64,000 bases of DNA, taken from the NCBI RefSeq assembly GCF_013347965.1, contig NZ_CP048810.1:4091501-4155500 (forward strand), given 5' to 3'. The notes beneath the pieces are model-generated. The model searched no databases, was not told the origin of the DNA, and saw only the letters and a list, made by a program, of their open reading frames with translations. The position numbers and the translations under genes were made by a program. This DNA is from Pseudomonas bijieensis. GTDB lineage: Bacteria; Pseudomonadota; Gammaproteobacteria; Pseudomonadales; Pseudomonadaceae. Shown one piece after another: positions 37,288-44,762 of the stretch. Positions within the stretch are counted from its first letter, which is position 1; each line of letters begins with the position of its first letter.

Positions 37288-37454
37288 ACTGGATGGTGGC
37301 CGAACACAGTATTTGCAACAGCCCCGCCCACTATGGGAGCGAGCTTGTTCGCGATGAAATCGACGCGGTTCCAGACCAAAACAAGTCACCCGCATCGCCG
37401 GCAAACCCCGCTCCTACAGCCCCCACCTACACACCTCCACCAAGCCACGCATCC

Positions 37455-37484
37455 TTGCGCCTTTGCCTAAAACTACGCCAGAAT
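37455..37484 (+). promoter_or_regulatory. Candidate promoter for the first C4-like RNA / DUF6124 transcript
   Basis: TTGCGC (37455-37460), 18-bp spacer, CAGAAT (37479-37484). The surrounding ~90 bp are almost unchanged in the second copy (43935-44030), although the flanks diverge, as expected of a conserved promoter and leader. Confidence 0.45.
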
Positions 37485-37550
37485 CCGCCAGCTTGTGCGC
37501 CTTTTCCCTGGGTTCTATTGTCTTCCTGCCACTGCCCATCAGTGGTCGGG

Positions 37551-37574
37551 TTTAGTAGCCCGAGGTAATCGAAG
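37551..37574 (+). promoter_or_regulatory. Upstream target boxes a1 and b1 of the C4-like RNA (copy A)
   Basis: TTTAGTAG (a1, 37551-37558) lies in the loop of a CGGG/CCCG hairpin, after the perfect hairpin CCACTG-CCCAT-CAGTGG at 37529-37545. AATCGAAG (b1, 37567-37574) is partly complementary to the b' segment. In phage C4/CI systems such upstream boxes pair with the same antisense loops as the regulated target. Confidence 0.6.
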
Positions 37575-37617
37575 TTGTACAAGCGCTTCTCAAACAGGGC
37601 CCTCCCCTGTGCTTGAT

Positions 37618-37694
37618 GGTGGCTGTACGCAGGGCGCTTAGGCGCGCCGGCTTCTTCGGTTCCCCGGTCTACTAACCTGCGTACAGCTGCCACC
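37618..37694 (+). ncRNA. C4 antisense-type RNA (phage P1 C4 / P4 CI-like), copy A
   Basis: A closing helix GGTGGCTGTACGCAGG / CCTGCGTACAGCTGCCACC encloses an inner GCGC-TTAG-GCGC hairpin and two single-stranded antisense stretches. b' (CTTCGGTTCC, 37654-37663) is a perfect 10-base complement of 37733-37742, directly at the ribosome-binding site of the DUF6124 gene. a' (CTACTAA, 37669-37675) complements TTAGTAG, present both upstream (37552) and downstream (37702). Compared with copy B the helix shows a compensatory A-T to G-C change. The layout is that of C4 RNAs, which repress the downstream gene of the same transcript after processing. Confidence 0.72.
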
Positions 37695-37700
37695 CCATTG

Positions 37701-37742
37701 TTTAGTAGCTTCGGGGTGTCGGCACCACATCAGGAACCGAAG
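37701..37742 (+). promoter_or_regulatory. Downstream target boxes a2 and b2 of the C4-like RNA (copy A)
   Basis: TTTAGTAG (a2, 37701-37708) and GGAACCGAAG (b2, 37733-37742). b2 contains the AGGA ribosome-binding site of ATG 37746, so pairing with b' would block translation. Confidence 0.65.
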
Positions 37743-37745
37743 CTT

Positions 37746-38108
37746 ATGTTCAAAATAACCCCGAATCCGCCAGAGGCAGATTCCACCTCTACATCCGCAA
37801 AATCGAAAGCCAAGCAGCAAGACGAAACCACCAAACGCGTGCTCGATCACTACTTGCTACCGAAACCGGACCAATCTCAAGACGACCCCAAACCTGGGCA
37901 GGTATTCACCATCGTGAAAGGCCTCGATAACGAATGCTTGCTCGCTAATCTCAGTGAAACCCTGGCTTCGGCTGATGCGATGGTTAATGACTTGGCGTTT
38001 GAGTTGGATGGATCGCGGCGTCATATTGCGCTTGGTATTCAGCAGTTGATTGAGCTGAGTTCGTTGCTGGCGAATCGGGTGTTGGATAACGTGGAGCCGA
38101 GACGGTAG
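37746..38108 (+). CDS. DUF6124-family protein, copy A
   Basis: 120 residues from ATG 37746 with AGGA 10 bases upstream; an in-frame TTG further upstream lies in the regulatory region. The N-terminal third is polar and low-complexity (PPEADSTSTSAKSKAKQQDE), the rest helical (LLANLSETLASADAMVNDLA; IALGIQQLIELSSLLANRVL). It is about 90% identical to the product of 44236-44598. Members are common in Pseudomonas, of unknown function, and in my recollection often sit behind this same leader. A hairpin plus T-run follows. Regulation by the C4-like RNA is strongly suggested by sequence. Confidence 0.85.
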   Translation: MFKITPNPPEADSTSTSAKSKAKQQDETTKRVLDHYLLPKPDQSQDDPKPGQVFTIVKGLDNECLLANLSETLASADAMVNDLAFELDGSRRHIALGIQQLIELSSLLANRVLDNVEPRR

Positions 38109-38124
38109 TCAATAATATTCAAAG

Positions 38125-38153
38125 AAAAACCCAACGCCTGTGCCGGGTTTTTT
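38125..38153 (+). terminator. Terminator after DUF6124 copy A
   Basis: AAAAACCC and GGGTTTTTT pair around a 12-base loop, 17 bp after the stop. Confidence 0.7.
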
Positions 38154-38432
38154 CTTCACCCGCAAACACGGGGGAGCAATTTCTGCTTTCCTTAAATCTT
38201 TAGCCAATGACCCCCTCCTTTCCAGCGACAGTTACAAACGACGATAAGCAGACACGTGTATGCCTTATGTTGGTGCCTTACCTTCACATTGATCGCAACG
38301 GTGCATCAGACGATATTTTTAGGCCGAATTCGTAGCGCATGTTCTTGAAATACACGTCCATCTGGTGCTTTATGGGTTCTTACGACTAAGGCATAATGCC
38401 ATTATCAAAATTTAGCAAGGAAGCACGCTTCT
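38154..38432. other. Gene-free, AT-rich leader before the ATPase-HNH pair
   Basis: No ORF or repeat stands out in these 279 bp. Base composition drops from the genome's usual high GC to AT-rich toward 38380-38430, where AAGGAAG precedes the ATPase start. It probably holds the promoter of the pair. Confidence 0.5.
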
Positions 38433-39527
38433 ATGGAAATTACGATTTCAATTCCAGTATTTCCTACTCTCGATTTGAGTGCGAAATTCACATACCTGAT
38501 CGGTAACAACGGCGTAGGGAAGAGCCGCATGCTTGAGCATAATGCCAAGAAAATCTCCTTTCGACAGGATGTTGTGGTCATTGCATCAGGCCTGACTGAT
38601 AAATTTCGATTTGGCAGGACAGTTAGAAAAGAAAAACAAGGGAGCTATACCTATTTAGGTAATCGTACTGTTGGAAACGCAAGCCATATAACTACTCTTT
38701 CTGCGAATGCAGTGTTGCATTATGTGGAGAGCTTAAAGAGGGGAACTTCTTCCATATTATCTGATTTTTTGATTAGGCTTGGTTTTGATCCAATTGTTTA
38801 TGTAACACCCCGTACCACCAAGAAGATACGCGCAGAAGACGCAGGCTTTAATCGTTCAGTCCTTGACGACACCTTCGTTGAGCAGCACTCAAAAGTTCTG
38901 GCGAATCCTGTCAAACCTTTTTCATTATCGATCAGTAAACGTGATGAGCAAATAAATTTTATTGATCTCAGCTCTGGCGAGCAAAATATCATATCGACAG
39001 CACTAAAAATTATTTCAAACTTAAGGGAAGGCGTTATTTTTTTTGTAGACGAACCCGAAATCAGTCTGCACTTGGAGTGGCAGTTAGCTTGGCCGAGCCT
39101 TGTACATCGTATTATTTCCAGTATTAATAATTGCCGAATGATAGTTGCCACACACTCTCCGGTGCTGATATCAAGCGCAATGGCCGTGGGGGCTAATTGT
39201 TTTAATATGGAGCAAGGTAGCGGCTTGAGGGTGATAACGAGGGAAGATATCAATGTTGAAATGCTGATGCTCAAGGAGTTCCATACTTACACGCCAAAGA
39301 ACAAAGCGTTGTTTGAAGAGTTCGCCAGAATTCTAAGCATGGCTATTGATCATGTTAATGATAGTGCGTATACAAAAAGCAGTATAAAGGCTGAGCTTGG
39401 CGAGCTAAAAAAGCGAATCCAAGACCTTTCTACCTCTGACGCTGACAGTCTGGGTGTAACAGGAGCAGCGGAAGAGTTTGAAGGAGCAGTGCTAGAAATA
39501 TTGAACAGGAACGGTAACCATGCTTAA
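38433..39527 (+). CDS. AAA/ABC-type ATPase of a two-gene ATPase-HNH module
   Basis: 364 residues. Walker A GNNGVGKS (24-31), an ABC signature-like LSSGEQN (from 179), Walker B FFVDEPEISLHLEWQ (Asp206-Glu207) and the switch histidine VATHSPVL (His241) place it with the AAA15/OLD/RecF-like ATPases. The overall composition is distinctly AT-rich. Its stop overlaps the start of an HNH nuclease gene by 8 bp. ATPase-HNH pairs of this type form Septu (PtuAB) phage-defence systems and the effector arm of some retrons; this ATPase is rather short for PtuA. No reverse transcriptase is nearby. Assignment to a specific defence class is inferred. Confidence 0.82.
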   Translation: MEITISIPVFPTLDLSAKFTYLIGNNGVGKSRMLEHNAKKISFRQDVVVIASGLTDKFRFGRTVRKEKQGSYTYLGNRTVGNASHITTLSANAVLHYVESLKRGTSSILSDFLIRLGFDPIVYVTPRTTKKIRAEDAGFNRSVLDDTFVEQHSKVLANPVKPFSLSISKRDEQINFIDLSSGEQNIISTALKIISNLREGVIFFVDEPEISLHLEWQLAWPSLVHRIISSINNCRMIVATHSPVLISSAMAVGANCFNMEQGSGLRVITREDINVEMLMLKEFHTYTPKNKALFEEFARILSMAIDHVNDSAYTKSSIKAELGELKKRIQDLSTSDADSLGVTGAAEEFEGAVLEILNRNGNHA

Positions 39528-40221
39528 ACCTGTAAGCAGTAGTCGTGCCAGCTTCGTAAAAAGCTTGTACAGCAGGTCAATAAAATATCACCGTGAAGCA
39601 CTAAGCTGTATTTTGGAATACAGGTCGGCCGCACATAATCAGTTTCCTCCGCGGAAAGGTATCTGGAGCAAGTTTTACGAAGAGGCCAGAGGCAAGTACA
39701 TACATAAAAAACTTAGCAAACACTTGCTTGAACGACAGAAATCTCTGTGCTGTTATTGTCGCGATAGGATCTTCCACGGAAAAAACTCTAATATTGAACA
39801 CATCTTACCAATCAAGCATTATCCGATGTTTGCTTTTGATTATAACAACCTAGCTCTCGCATGCGTCACGTGCAATGCCTTGAAGAGCGACAATGATTTT
39901 TATCGTGTCAAAAATCTTTCTGGTAATTACAAAGCCAATTTGTTCGATTGCCTTCATCCAATCTTCCATACTTACGATGAACATGTTGACTTTCTAAAGC
40001 TTCAGACCAATCACATTTACGTGCGGGTTTTTCGTTTCAGATCAAGCCTTGGCGAGAGATTATGCTCTGAACACTTGAAACAAGTTTCCCTATTCAATAT
40101 CAAAGAGCAGGCAAATCCTACCGTCGCAGAAGCAGTTAAAAAGCTCGGCGAACATCTAGATGGAAAACCGGGCTACGAAAGCGCCGCCTCAACTCTCAAA
40201 CGGCTTGCCGCAAACATTTAA
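39520..40221 (+). CDS. HNH endonuclease, partner of the upstream ATPase
   Basis: 233 residues, starting 8 bp before the ATPase gene ends. The nuclease core is complete: zinc cysteines in LCCYCRDRIFHG, the catalytic NIEHILPIKH (His94), NNLALAC and the second knuckle CVTCNALKSDNDF. The N-terminus is basic and helical (KSLYSRSIKYHREALSCILE). TIGR02646/PtuB-like HNH proteins have this layout and cut nucleic acid when released or triggered by their ATPase partner. AT-rich like the ATPase gene, in contrast with both flanks, so the pair was probably acquired together. Confidence 0.84.
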   Translation: MLKPVSSSRASFVKSLYSRSIKYHREALSCILEYRSAAHNQFPPRKGIWSKFYEEARGKYIHKKLSKHLLERQKSLCCYCRDRIFHGKNSNIEHILPIKHYPMFAFDYNNLALACVTCNALKSDNDFYRVKNLSGNYKANLFDCLHPIFHTYDEHVDFLKLQTNHIYVRVFRFRSSLGERLCSEHLKQVSLFNIKEQANPTVAEAVKKLGEHLDGKPGYESAASTLKRLAANI

Positions 40222-40233
40222 ATGGAAAAAAGA

Positions 40234-40275
40234 GAGACAGGTTTATTTCCAACAAATAGCAAATAAATCTGTCCC
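40234..40275. repeat. Palindromic spacer element E1 (GACAGGTTTATTT type)
   Basis: GACAGGTTTATTT and AAATAAATCTGTCCC are near-complementary, beginning 12 bp after the HNH stop. One of four related palindromes within 6 kb. Confidence 0.7.
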
Positions 40276-40470
40276 GAATGGCCCTTACTTAACATGTTTA
40301 GCGTGCCCATTTTTCCTGACATCTGCCCTTGCTGACTGACGTGATTTGGTCAGCAAGGGGTAGGCTTGAGGTCTTCGTTTTATGGCTCGCGGCTCGATAC
40401 GACCGGGTCGGTTTCCAACGCGCCTTTGAGCGATCAGCGTCAATAAATTTGACGAAAAAGCGAAAAAGCG

Positions 40471-40516
40471 AAAAAGGGGACAGATTTATTTCCAGCAAAT
40501 GATTCTGTCCCCTTTT
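40471..40516. repeat. Palindromic spacer element E2
   Basis: AAAAAGGGGACAGATTTATT and the near-complement ATTCTGTCCCCTTTT. It abuts the stop codon of the minus-strand DUF2459 gene. Just before it, GAAAAAGC is repeated in tandem (40454-40478). Confidence 0.75.
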
Positions 40517-41160
40517 CAGTCAACGCAGGATGCACCGACCGCTGTCGCCCGGCGTAACTGCGACACGACGTTCCCCGCCGTAATCACCGCCGTAGGCGAC
40601 ATTGGGCAACTGCTCGCGGCCAGCGCCTCTGCGACCCAGGTATTGCAGGTATAAAACAGCGAATAGCGACCCTCGGCCTGGTAGAACCGGCTCTCTCCAT
40701 ACAGGCCAGGCCCGAGCACTACCAAGGTGCCCGTCGCTGAGCGGGTGAAGGTCCCGGCCACGAACGCGAGCAGTCGTTGGTAGCCGTCCTCCGTCACCCG
40801 CACTTCGATGACCTCGCTTGTGGCGAAACGCTGCCTGGGGTCCCCGTCAATCTTGACCGCATGCAGCACGGTTGCCGTCGACCCGAACAAGGCTCGCAAG
40901 GCGAGGCTCAAGGTGGCCTGTGGGGTTCGATAAAAATCCTCGTCGCCCCAACCGAACTCAACGAAGTCGCCGTCGCTGAACGCTTCGGCCAATGCGGGAA
41001 GCACCTGAAGCAGATCGGGGCGCGCAATGACCAACCCGGTATGCAGGCCATGATTCACTACATAGAAGGACCGCCAATCGCCACCCTCACTCCTCGGCGG
41101 GTCCGACGCGGTGGCGCAGCCGAACAGCATGAGGACCAGGGCCAGCACTACAATGCGCAT
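40516..41160 (-). CDS. DUF2459/TIGR02117-family lipoprotein
   Basis: 214 residues from ATG 41160 (the reading frame could begin at TTG 41166). A lipoprotein signal is visible (VLALVLMLFGCATA, lipobox LFGC). The mature part has HGLHTGLVIARPDLL, VEFGWGDEDFYRTP and the C-terminal YSLFYTCNTWVAEALAA, which are the conserved features of DUF2459 proteins, with a Cys/His/Asn-Thr set resembling NlpC/P60-like hydrolases. Substrate unknown; probably anchored to an envelope membrane. Its 3' end is bounded by palindrome E2. Confidence 0.82.
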   Translation of the reverse strand: MRIVVLALVLMLFGCATASDPPRSEGGDWRSFYVVNHGLHTGLVIARPDLLQVLPALAEAFSDGDFVEFGWGDEDFYRTPQATLSLALRALFGSTATVLHAVKIDGDPRQRFATSEVIEVRVTEDGYQRLLAFVAGTFTRSATGTLVVLGPGLYGESRFYQAEGRYSLFYTCNTWVAEALAASSCPMSPTAVITAGNVVSQLRRATAVGASCVD

Positions 41161-41355
41161 ACACAAGGGCTTGGAGGCTCGCTAACGAAACGTGGGAAAA
41201 CCCGGCGGGGGTTGGCGCTATATCTCGGCCAGAAGCAACCATGGCGTTTAGACACCCAAAGCAGCCATACGCCACAAGATATCTCAGAGACCAAGCCTAG
41301 CATTCAAAGCTTGGGGCACTCGCCAACGCTCTCCCCTTTCAAATCCCCTTTTTGC

Positions 41356-43548
41356 TCAGAAATCGATAGTCCCCGAGAACTTCACCAAACGCGGATCACC
41401 CTGCGAGAGGTAGCCGCCGTTTGCCGACGCCCAGTAGTTCTTATCGGTAATGTTCTCCACGTTGACGCGCAACGTCAGGTCTTTCTCCACGAATTTCATC
41501 TTGTAACGTGCGCCTGCGTCGAAACGGTTCCAGGTAGGCAAGCTCAGGTTGTTAGCCTGATCCGCGTACTGCCCGCCAGTGCGCAACATCCTGGCGCTGA
41601 GAGCGGCACCTTCGATACCCGGAACATCCCAATCTACGCCGGCATTGAGCTGAAACGTTGGCACGCCAATGGCGTGATTGCCATCGTTGAGACCGCCAGC
41701 GGTTTTTTTCAGCTCAGACGTCATGCGGGTACCGCCGGCCATCAACCGGAGGCCTTCGATGGGTTCGCCGAAAACGCTGAGCTCCAGCCCTTTGTTGACC
41801 TGCTCGCCATCACGCACATAGAGGCTCTGCGCGTTGTCGACGTAACCGTCGGAAGGTTTCTCGATGCGGAAAATACCCAGGTTGGCACCGAAGGTTTGCA
41901 GGTCCAGCTTGATGCCGGCTTCCAACTGTTTGGTGCGGCCAGGGGGGAAGGCTTGGCCCAGGTTCGTGATGCCGGTACCGGACGCCACAGGCCCTTTTGC
42001 AAGGCCTTCGATTCTGTTGGCATAGAGCGACACGCTCTCCACAGGCTTGTAGACGATGCCATAAACAGGCGTGGTAATGGCTTCATCGTAGAGCGCGCTA
42101 CGACTGCCATCGTTTGCTGGATTGGCTACACCATTTGAAGTAGTGCCATCGTACTTATAGTTTTCGACACGCAACTGCTGACGACGGACACCATAAGTGA
42201 CCAGCAACTTGTCATCGAACAAGCCCAGCGTGTCGGAAATCGCCAAACTACGGTTGCGGGTTTTGCCGGTCACCCCGGGATCCCCCATTTCACCGCCCGT
42301 GCTGGACACCGCCGTCGGCTTAGGCAGCTTGGGGGTGTCGTAGATATTGCTGTTCCCGGTAACGGAACGATAGAACGTGTAGGCGTTTTCCTGCTCGGTC
42401 CAGATCGTCGAGCCCCCGATCGCAACCTGGTGGGAAACAGGGCCCGTGTTAAAGCGCCCGTTCAACCCGCCACTGAACGATGTGTTGTCTTCATTGTGAG
42501 GAATTTCCGAGCCACCGATCGTCGCTACGCCGTTATTGCCGACCAGTGTCGGCGTGGCGTATACCCCGGTTTCTCGGGTGTGCTTTGCCCCACCAGCCAG
42601 GTAGGCGGTCCAGTTTTCGTTCAGATCCCAATCGCCACGAACCATGCCGAAAGTGTCTTCCGTTTCGGAGTAAGTCCAGTCCTGTCCGTAATTGTGGCTG
42701 GCGTGCGGAGCAGTTGGAATGCGGGTGGCGGTGCCGATATTCACCGAATTACGCAGTCCATTGATACGCTGTTTCTGATACCCGAAATCGGTGGAAACGC
42801 GGAAGTTGTCACCTTGATAGTCCAAACCCGCGACGAACAACTTCGTGCGCTGATCCTGGTTGTCGATCGCTGTTTCACCTTCCCGCTGGCTCAGATTCAA
42901 CCTGGCGCCAAAGCGGTTATCCTCGCCAAATCGCTGCCCGATATCCAAATGCTCGCCAATGCGGCCATCGGTGCTGATGTCCTGGGTATAACGACGCGTC
43001 GGCACATCCTCTGCGCGTTTGGGCTGCAAGTTGACGCCGCCCCCAAGACCCGAGCCCGTCGGACTGACACCATTGATAAACGCGTTGGGGCCTTTGAACA
43101 CCTCGACACGCTCGATAGCATCCGTCGACAGAATCTGACGCGGTAAGACGCCATACAGTCCATTGTAGGAAATGTCGTCACTGTTAAGCGGCAAGCCTCG
43201 AATCACAAACACTTGGGATTGGTTACCAAACCCATAGGATTGACGCACCGACGGATCATTGAGAAGCACATCACCCACGTCTTCAGCTTGTTGATCTTCA
43301 ATCAACTGCGAGGTGTAACTCGTCATCACGAACGGGACATCCATGTTGTCCTGATTGCCCAACACCCCCATCTGGCCTCCCCTCGCAACCTGACCTCCCG
43401 CATAGGGCGTTGGTAGCGTGTTGGAGTTGGGTTTGATCGCACTGGCAGTAACGTCGGTCGCTCCCAATTCAATAGGTTCTGCCGCCTGGGCAAGAAAACT
43501 GACTGAGCAGCACGCAGCCAGCAACGTAAGGCGAGATGGAAATAGCAT
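41356..43548 (-). CDS. TonB-dependent siderophore receptor
   Basis: 730 residues from ATG 43548; the frame extends 11 codons further upstream but the signal peptide starts here (MLFPSRLTLLAACCSVSFLA, cleavage after AQA). The plug domain is readable from VPFVMTSYTSQLIEDQQAED through QVFVIRGLPLNSDDI, IERVEVFKGPNAFI and GSGLGGGVNLQPKRA; the beta barrel follows and ends with VKFSGTIDF. No N-terminal signalling (STN) domain is present, so it does not itself drive a sigma/anti-sigma cascade. A good Fur box lies 38-56 bp upstream. The sequence resembles hydroxamate/xenosiderophore receptors, but the ligand cannot be read off. Confidence 0.92.
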   Translation of the reverse strand: MLFPSRLTLLAACCSVSFLAQAAEPIELGATDVTASAIKPNSNTLPTPYAGGQVARGGQMGVLGNQDNMDVPFVMTSYTSQLIEDQQAEDVGDVLLNDPSVRQSYGFGNQSQVFVIRGLPLNSDDISYNGLYGVLPRQILSTDAIERVEVFKGPNAFINGVSPTGSGLGGGVNLQPKRAEDVPTRRYTQDISTDGRIGEHLDIGQRFGEDNRFGARLNLSQREGETAIDNQDQRTKLFVAGLDYQGDNFRVSTDFGYQKQRINGLRNSVNIGTATRIPTAPHASHNYGQDWTYSETEDTFGMVRGDWDLNENWTAYLAGGAKHTRETGVYATPTLVGNNGVATIGGSEIPHNEDNTSFSGGLNGRFNTGPVSHQVAIGGSTIWTEQENAYTFYRSVTGNSNIYDTPKLPKPTAVSSTGGEMGDPGVTGKTRNRSLAISDTLGLFDDKLLVTYGVRRQQLRVENYKYDGTTSNGVANPANDGSRSALYDEAITTPVYGIVYKPVESVSLYANRIEGLAKGPVASGTGITNLGQAFPPGRTKQLEAGIKLDLQTFGANLGIFRIEKPSDGYVDNAQSLYVRDGEQVNKGLELSVFGEPIEGLRLMAGGTRMTSELKKTAGGLNDGNHAIGVPTFQLNAGVDWDVPGIEGAALSARMLRTGGQYADQANNLSLPTWNRFDAGARYKMKFVEKDLTLRVNVENITDKNYWASANGGYLSQGDPRLVKFSGTIDF

Positions 43549-43585
43549 GGAGTGAGTACCTGCGGGGAAACGGGAAACCAATGCA

Positions 43586-43604
43586 GGTAATGCTAATGAT
43601 TCGC
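43586..43604 (-). promoter_or_regulatory. Fur box of the TonB receptor gene
   Basis: GGTAATGCTAATGATTCGC matches the consensus GATAATGATAATCATTATC at 14 of 19 positions and sits 38 bp upstream of the receptor start, within its promoter region. Confidence 0.65.
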
Positions 43605-43671
43605 AGATAGATTATCTATAACGAATGGCACGCTGCCATAAAAGATTTGGAAAGCGGTTTAGTCAGCCCCC

Positions 43672-43791
43672 GTGGCGAGGGAGCTTGCTCCCGCTCGGCT
43701 GCGCAGCAGACGCAAAACCGGACGATGCGGTTTGCCTGAAGAAATGCAGGGGCCTGCTGCGCATGCCAGCGGGAGCAAGCTCCCTCGCCAC
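43672..43791. repeat. REP doublet, class I, plus a lone class II half at 43823-43850
   Basis: GTGGCGAGGGAGCTTGCTCC ... GGAGCAAGCTCCCTCGCCAC. The lone half TGTGGGAGCGAGCCTGCTCG that follows matches the left edge of the duplicated DUF6124 segment (compare 37333). Confidence 0.9.
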
Positions 43792-44042
43792 AGGGGACTT
43801 GTGTCGAGCCGAACACCGAGCCCTGTGGGAGCGAGCCTGCTCGCGATGAAATCGCCCCAGCTCCAGAGCCGAACACCCCACCCACATCACCAAAAACCCT
43901 CCCTCCTACAGCCCCCACCTACACCCCTCTATCAAGCTACGCATCCTTGCGCCTTTGCCTACAACTACGCCAGAATCCGCCCGCTTGTGCGCCTTGTCCC
44001 GGGGTTCTATTGTCTTCCTGCCACTGCCCATCAGTGGTCGGG

Positions 44043-44063
44043 TTTAGTAGCCCGGTTTACGTC
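44043..44063 (+). promoter_or_regulatory. Upstream target boxes a1 and b1 of the C4-like RNA (copy B)
   Basis: TTTAGTAG (44043-44050) in a GGG/CCC hairpin loop, and TTTACGTC (44056-44063), whose TTACGTC complements GACGTAA of b'. The preceding CCACTG-CCCAT-CAGTGG hairpin is identical to copy A. Confidence 0.62.
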
Positions 44064-44106
44064 TCGGTGTACAAGTCTCATCGGTCAGGCATTGCCTGTT
44101 CTCGAT

Positions 44107-44186
44107 GGTGGCTGTGCGCATGGCACCTTCGGGTGCGCCGGGTTTGACGTAATCACCGGTCTACTAACTTGCGCACAGTCGCCACC
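44107..44186 (+). ncRNA. C4 antisense-type RNA, copy B
   Basis: Closing helix GGTGGCTGTGCGCA / TGCGCACAGTCGCCACC, inner hairpin GGCACC-TTCG-GGTGCGCC. a' (CTACTAA, 44161-44167) is unchanged from copy A. b' is GACGTAATC (44146-44154), different from copy A but a perfect complement of GATTACGTC (44226-44234) right before the start codon. Inner-stem sequence differs from copy A with pairing preserved. Overall architecture as in phage P1 C4 and P4 CI RNAs. Confidence 0.73.
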
Positions 44187-44192
44187 CTTTCG

Positions 44193-44234
44193 TTTAGTAG
44201 CGAGAGGGTTGCGGCCTAATTGAGAGATTACGTC
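44193..44234 (+). promoter_or_regulatory. Downstream target boxes a2 and b2 of the C4-like RNA (copy B)
   Basis: TTTAGTAG (44193-44200) and GATTACGTC (44226-44234). b2 ends one base before ATG 44236 and abuts the GAGAG ribosome-binding site. Confidence 0.66.
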
Positions 44235-44235
44235 A

Positions 44236-44598
44236 ATGTTCAAAACGACCCCGAATCCGCCAGAGGCAGATTCCACTTCTACATCCGCAAAATCGAAAGC
44301 CAAGCAGCAAGACGAAACCACCAAACGCGTGCTTGATCACTACTTGCTACCGAAATCGGATAAATCCCAAGACGACCCTAAGCCGGGACAGCTATTCACC
44401 GTCGTGAAAGGCCTCGATAACGAATGCCTGCTCGCCAACCTCAGCGAAACCCTGGCTTCGGCTGATGCCATGGTGAGTGATCTGGCGTTTGATCTGGATG
44501 GATCGAGGCGTCATGTGGCGCAGGGGATTCAGCAGTTGATTGAGCTGAGTTCGTTGCTGGCGAACCGGGTATTGGATAACGTGGAGCCGCGGCAATAG
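44236..44598 (+). CDS. DUF6124-family protein, copy B
   Basis: 120 residues, same length and almost the same sequence as copy A at 37746; the first ~130 bp of the genes are nearly identical. Differences are conservative or lie in polar sites (KPDQ to KSDK, QVFTIV to QLFTVV, MVNDLAFE to MVSDLAFD). Same polar N-terminus and helical C-terminal two-thirds (QQLIELSSLLANRVLDNVEP). It has its own promoter region, its own C4-like RNA with a different b box and its own terminator, so the two copies should be independently controlled. Function unknown. Confidence 0.85.
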   Translation: MFKTTPNPPEADSTSTSAKSKAKQQDETTKRVLDHYLLPKSDKSQDDPKPGQLFTVVKGLDNECLLANLSETLASADAMVSDLAFDLDGSRRHVAQGIQQLIELSSLLANRVLDNVEPRQ

Positions 44599-44616
44599 GA
44601 TTTAATTCCTCAACGA

Positions 44617-44644
44617 AAAAACCCGACGTTTTGCGTCGGGTTTT
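44617..44644 (+). terminator. Terminator after DUF6124 copy B
   Basis: AAAACCCGACG-TTTTG-CGTCGGGTTTT, a strong stem with a T-run. Confidence 0.88.
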
Positions 44645-44762
44645 GTTTACGAAGAGTTGCGCGTATGCATCAATCTGTGGACGTTCGACCTACCAAGCTT
44701 CGTGGTTGTCTTGGTCAGCACAGTAGCTGTAACTTCGATCTTCAGTTAACGAGGAAATCTCA

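Noticed and set aside
37551..37708. TTTAGTAG / CTACTAAC repeats as integron attC-like recombination sites
   Set aside because: They do not fit the RYYYAAC/GTTRRRY core sites, there is no integrase gene, and the pairing pattern is fully explained by a C4-type antisense RNA.
38433..40221. Retron with ATPase-HNH effector
   Set aside because: No reverse transcriptase ORF or msr/msd-like structure within several kb on either side.
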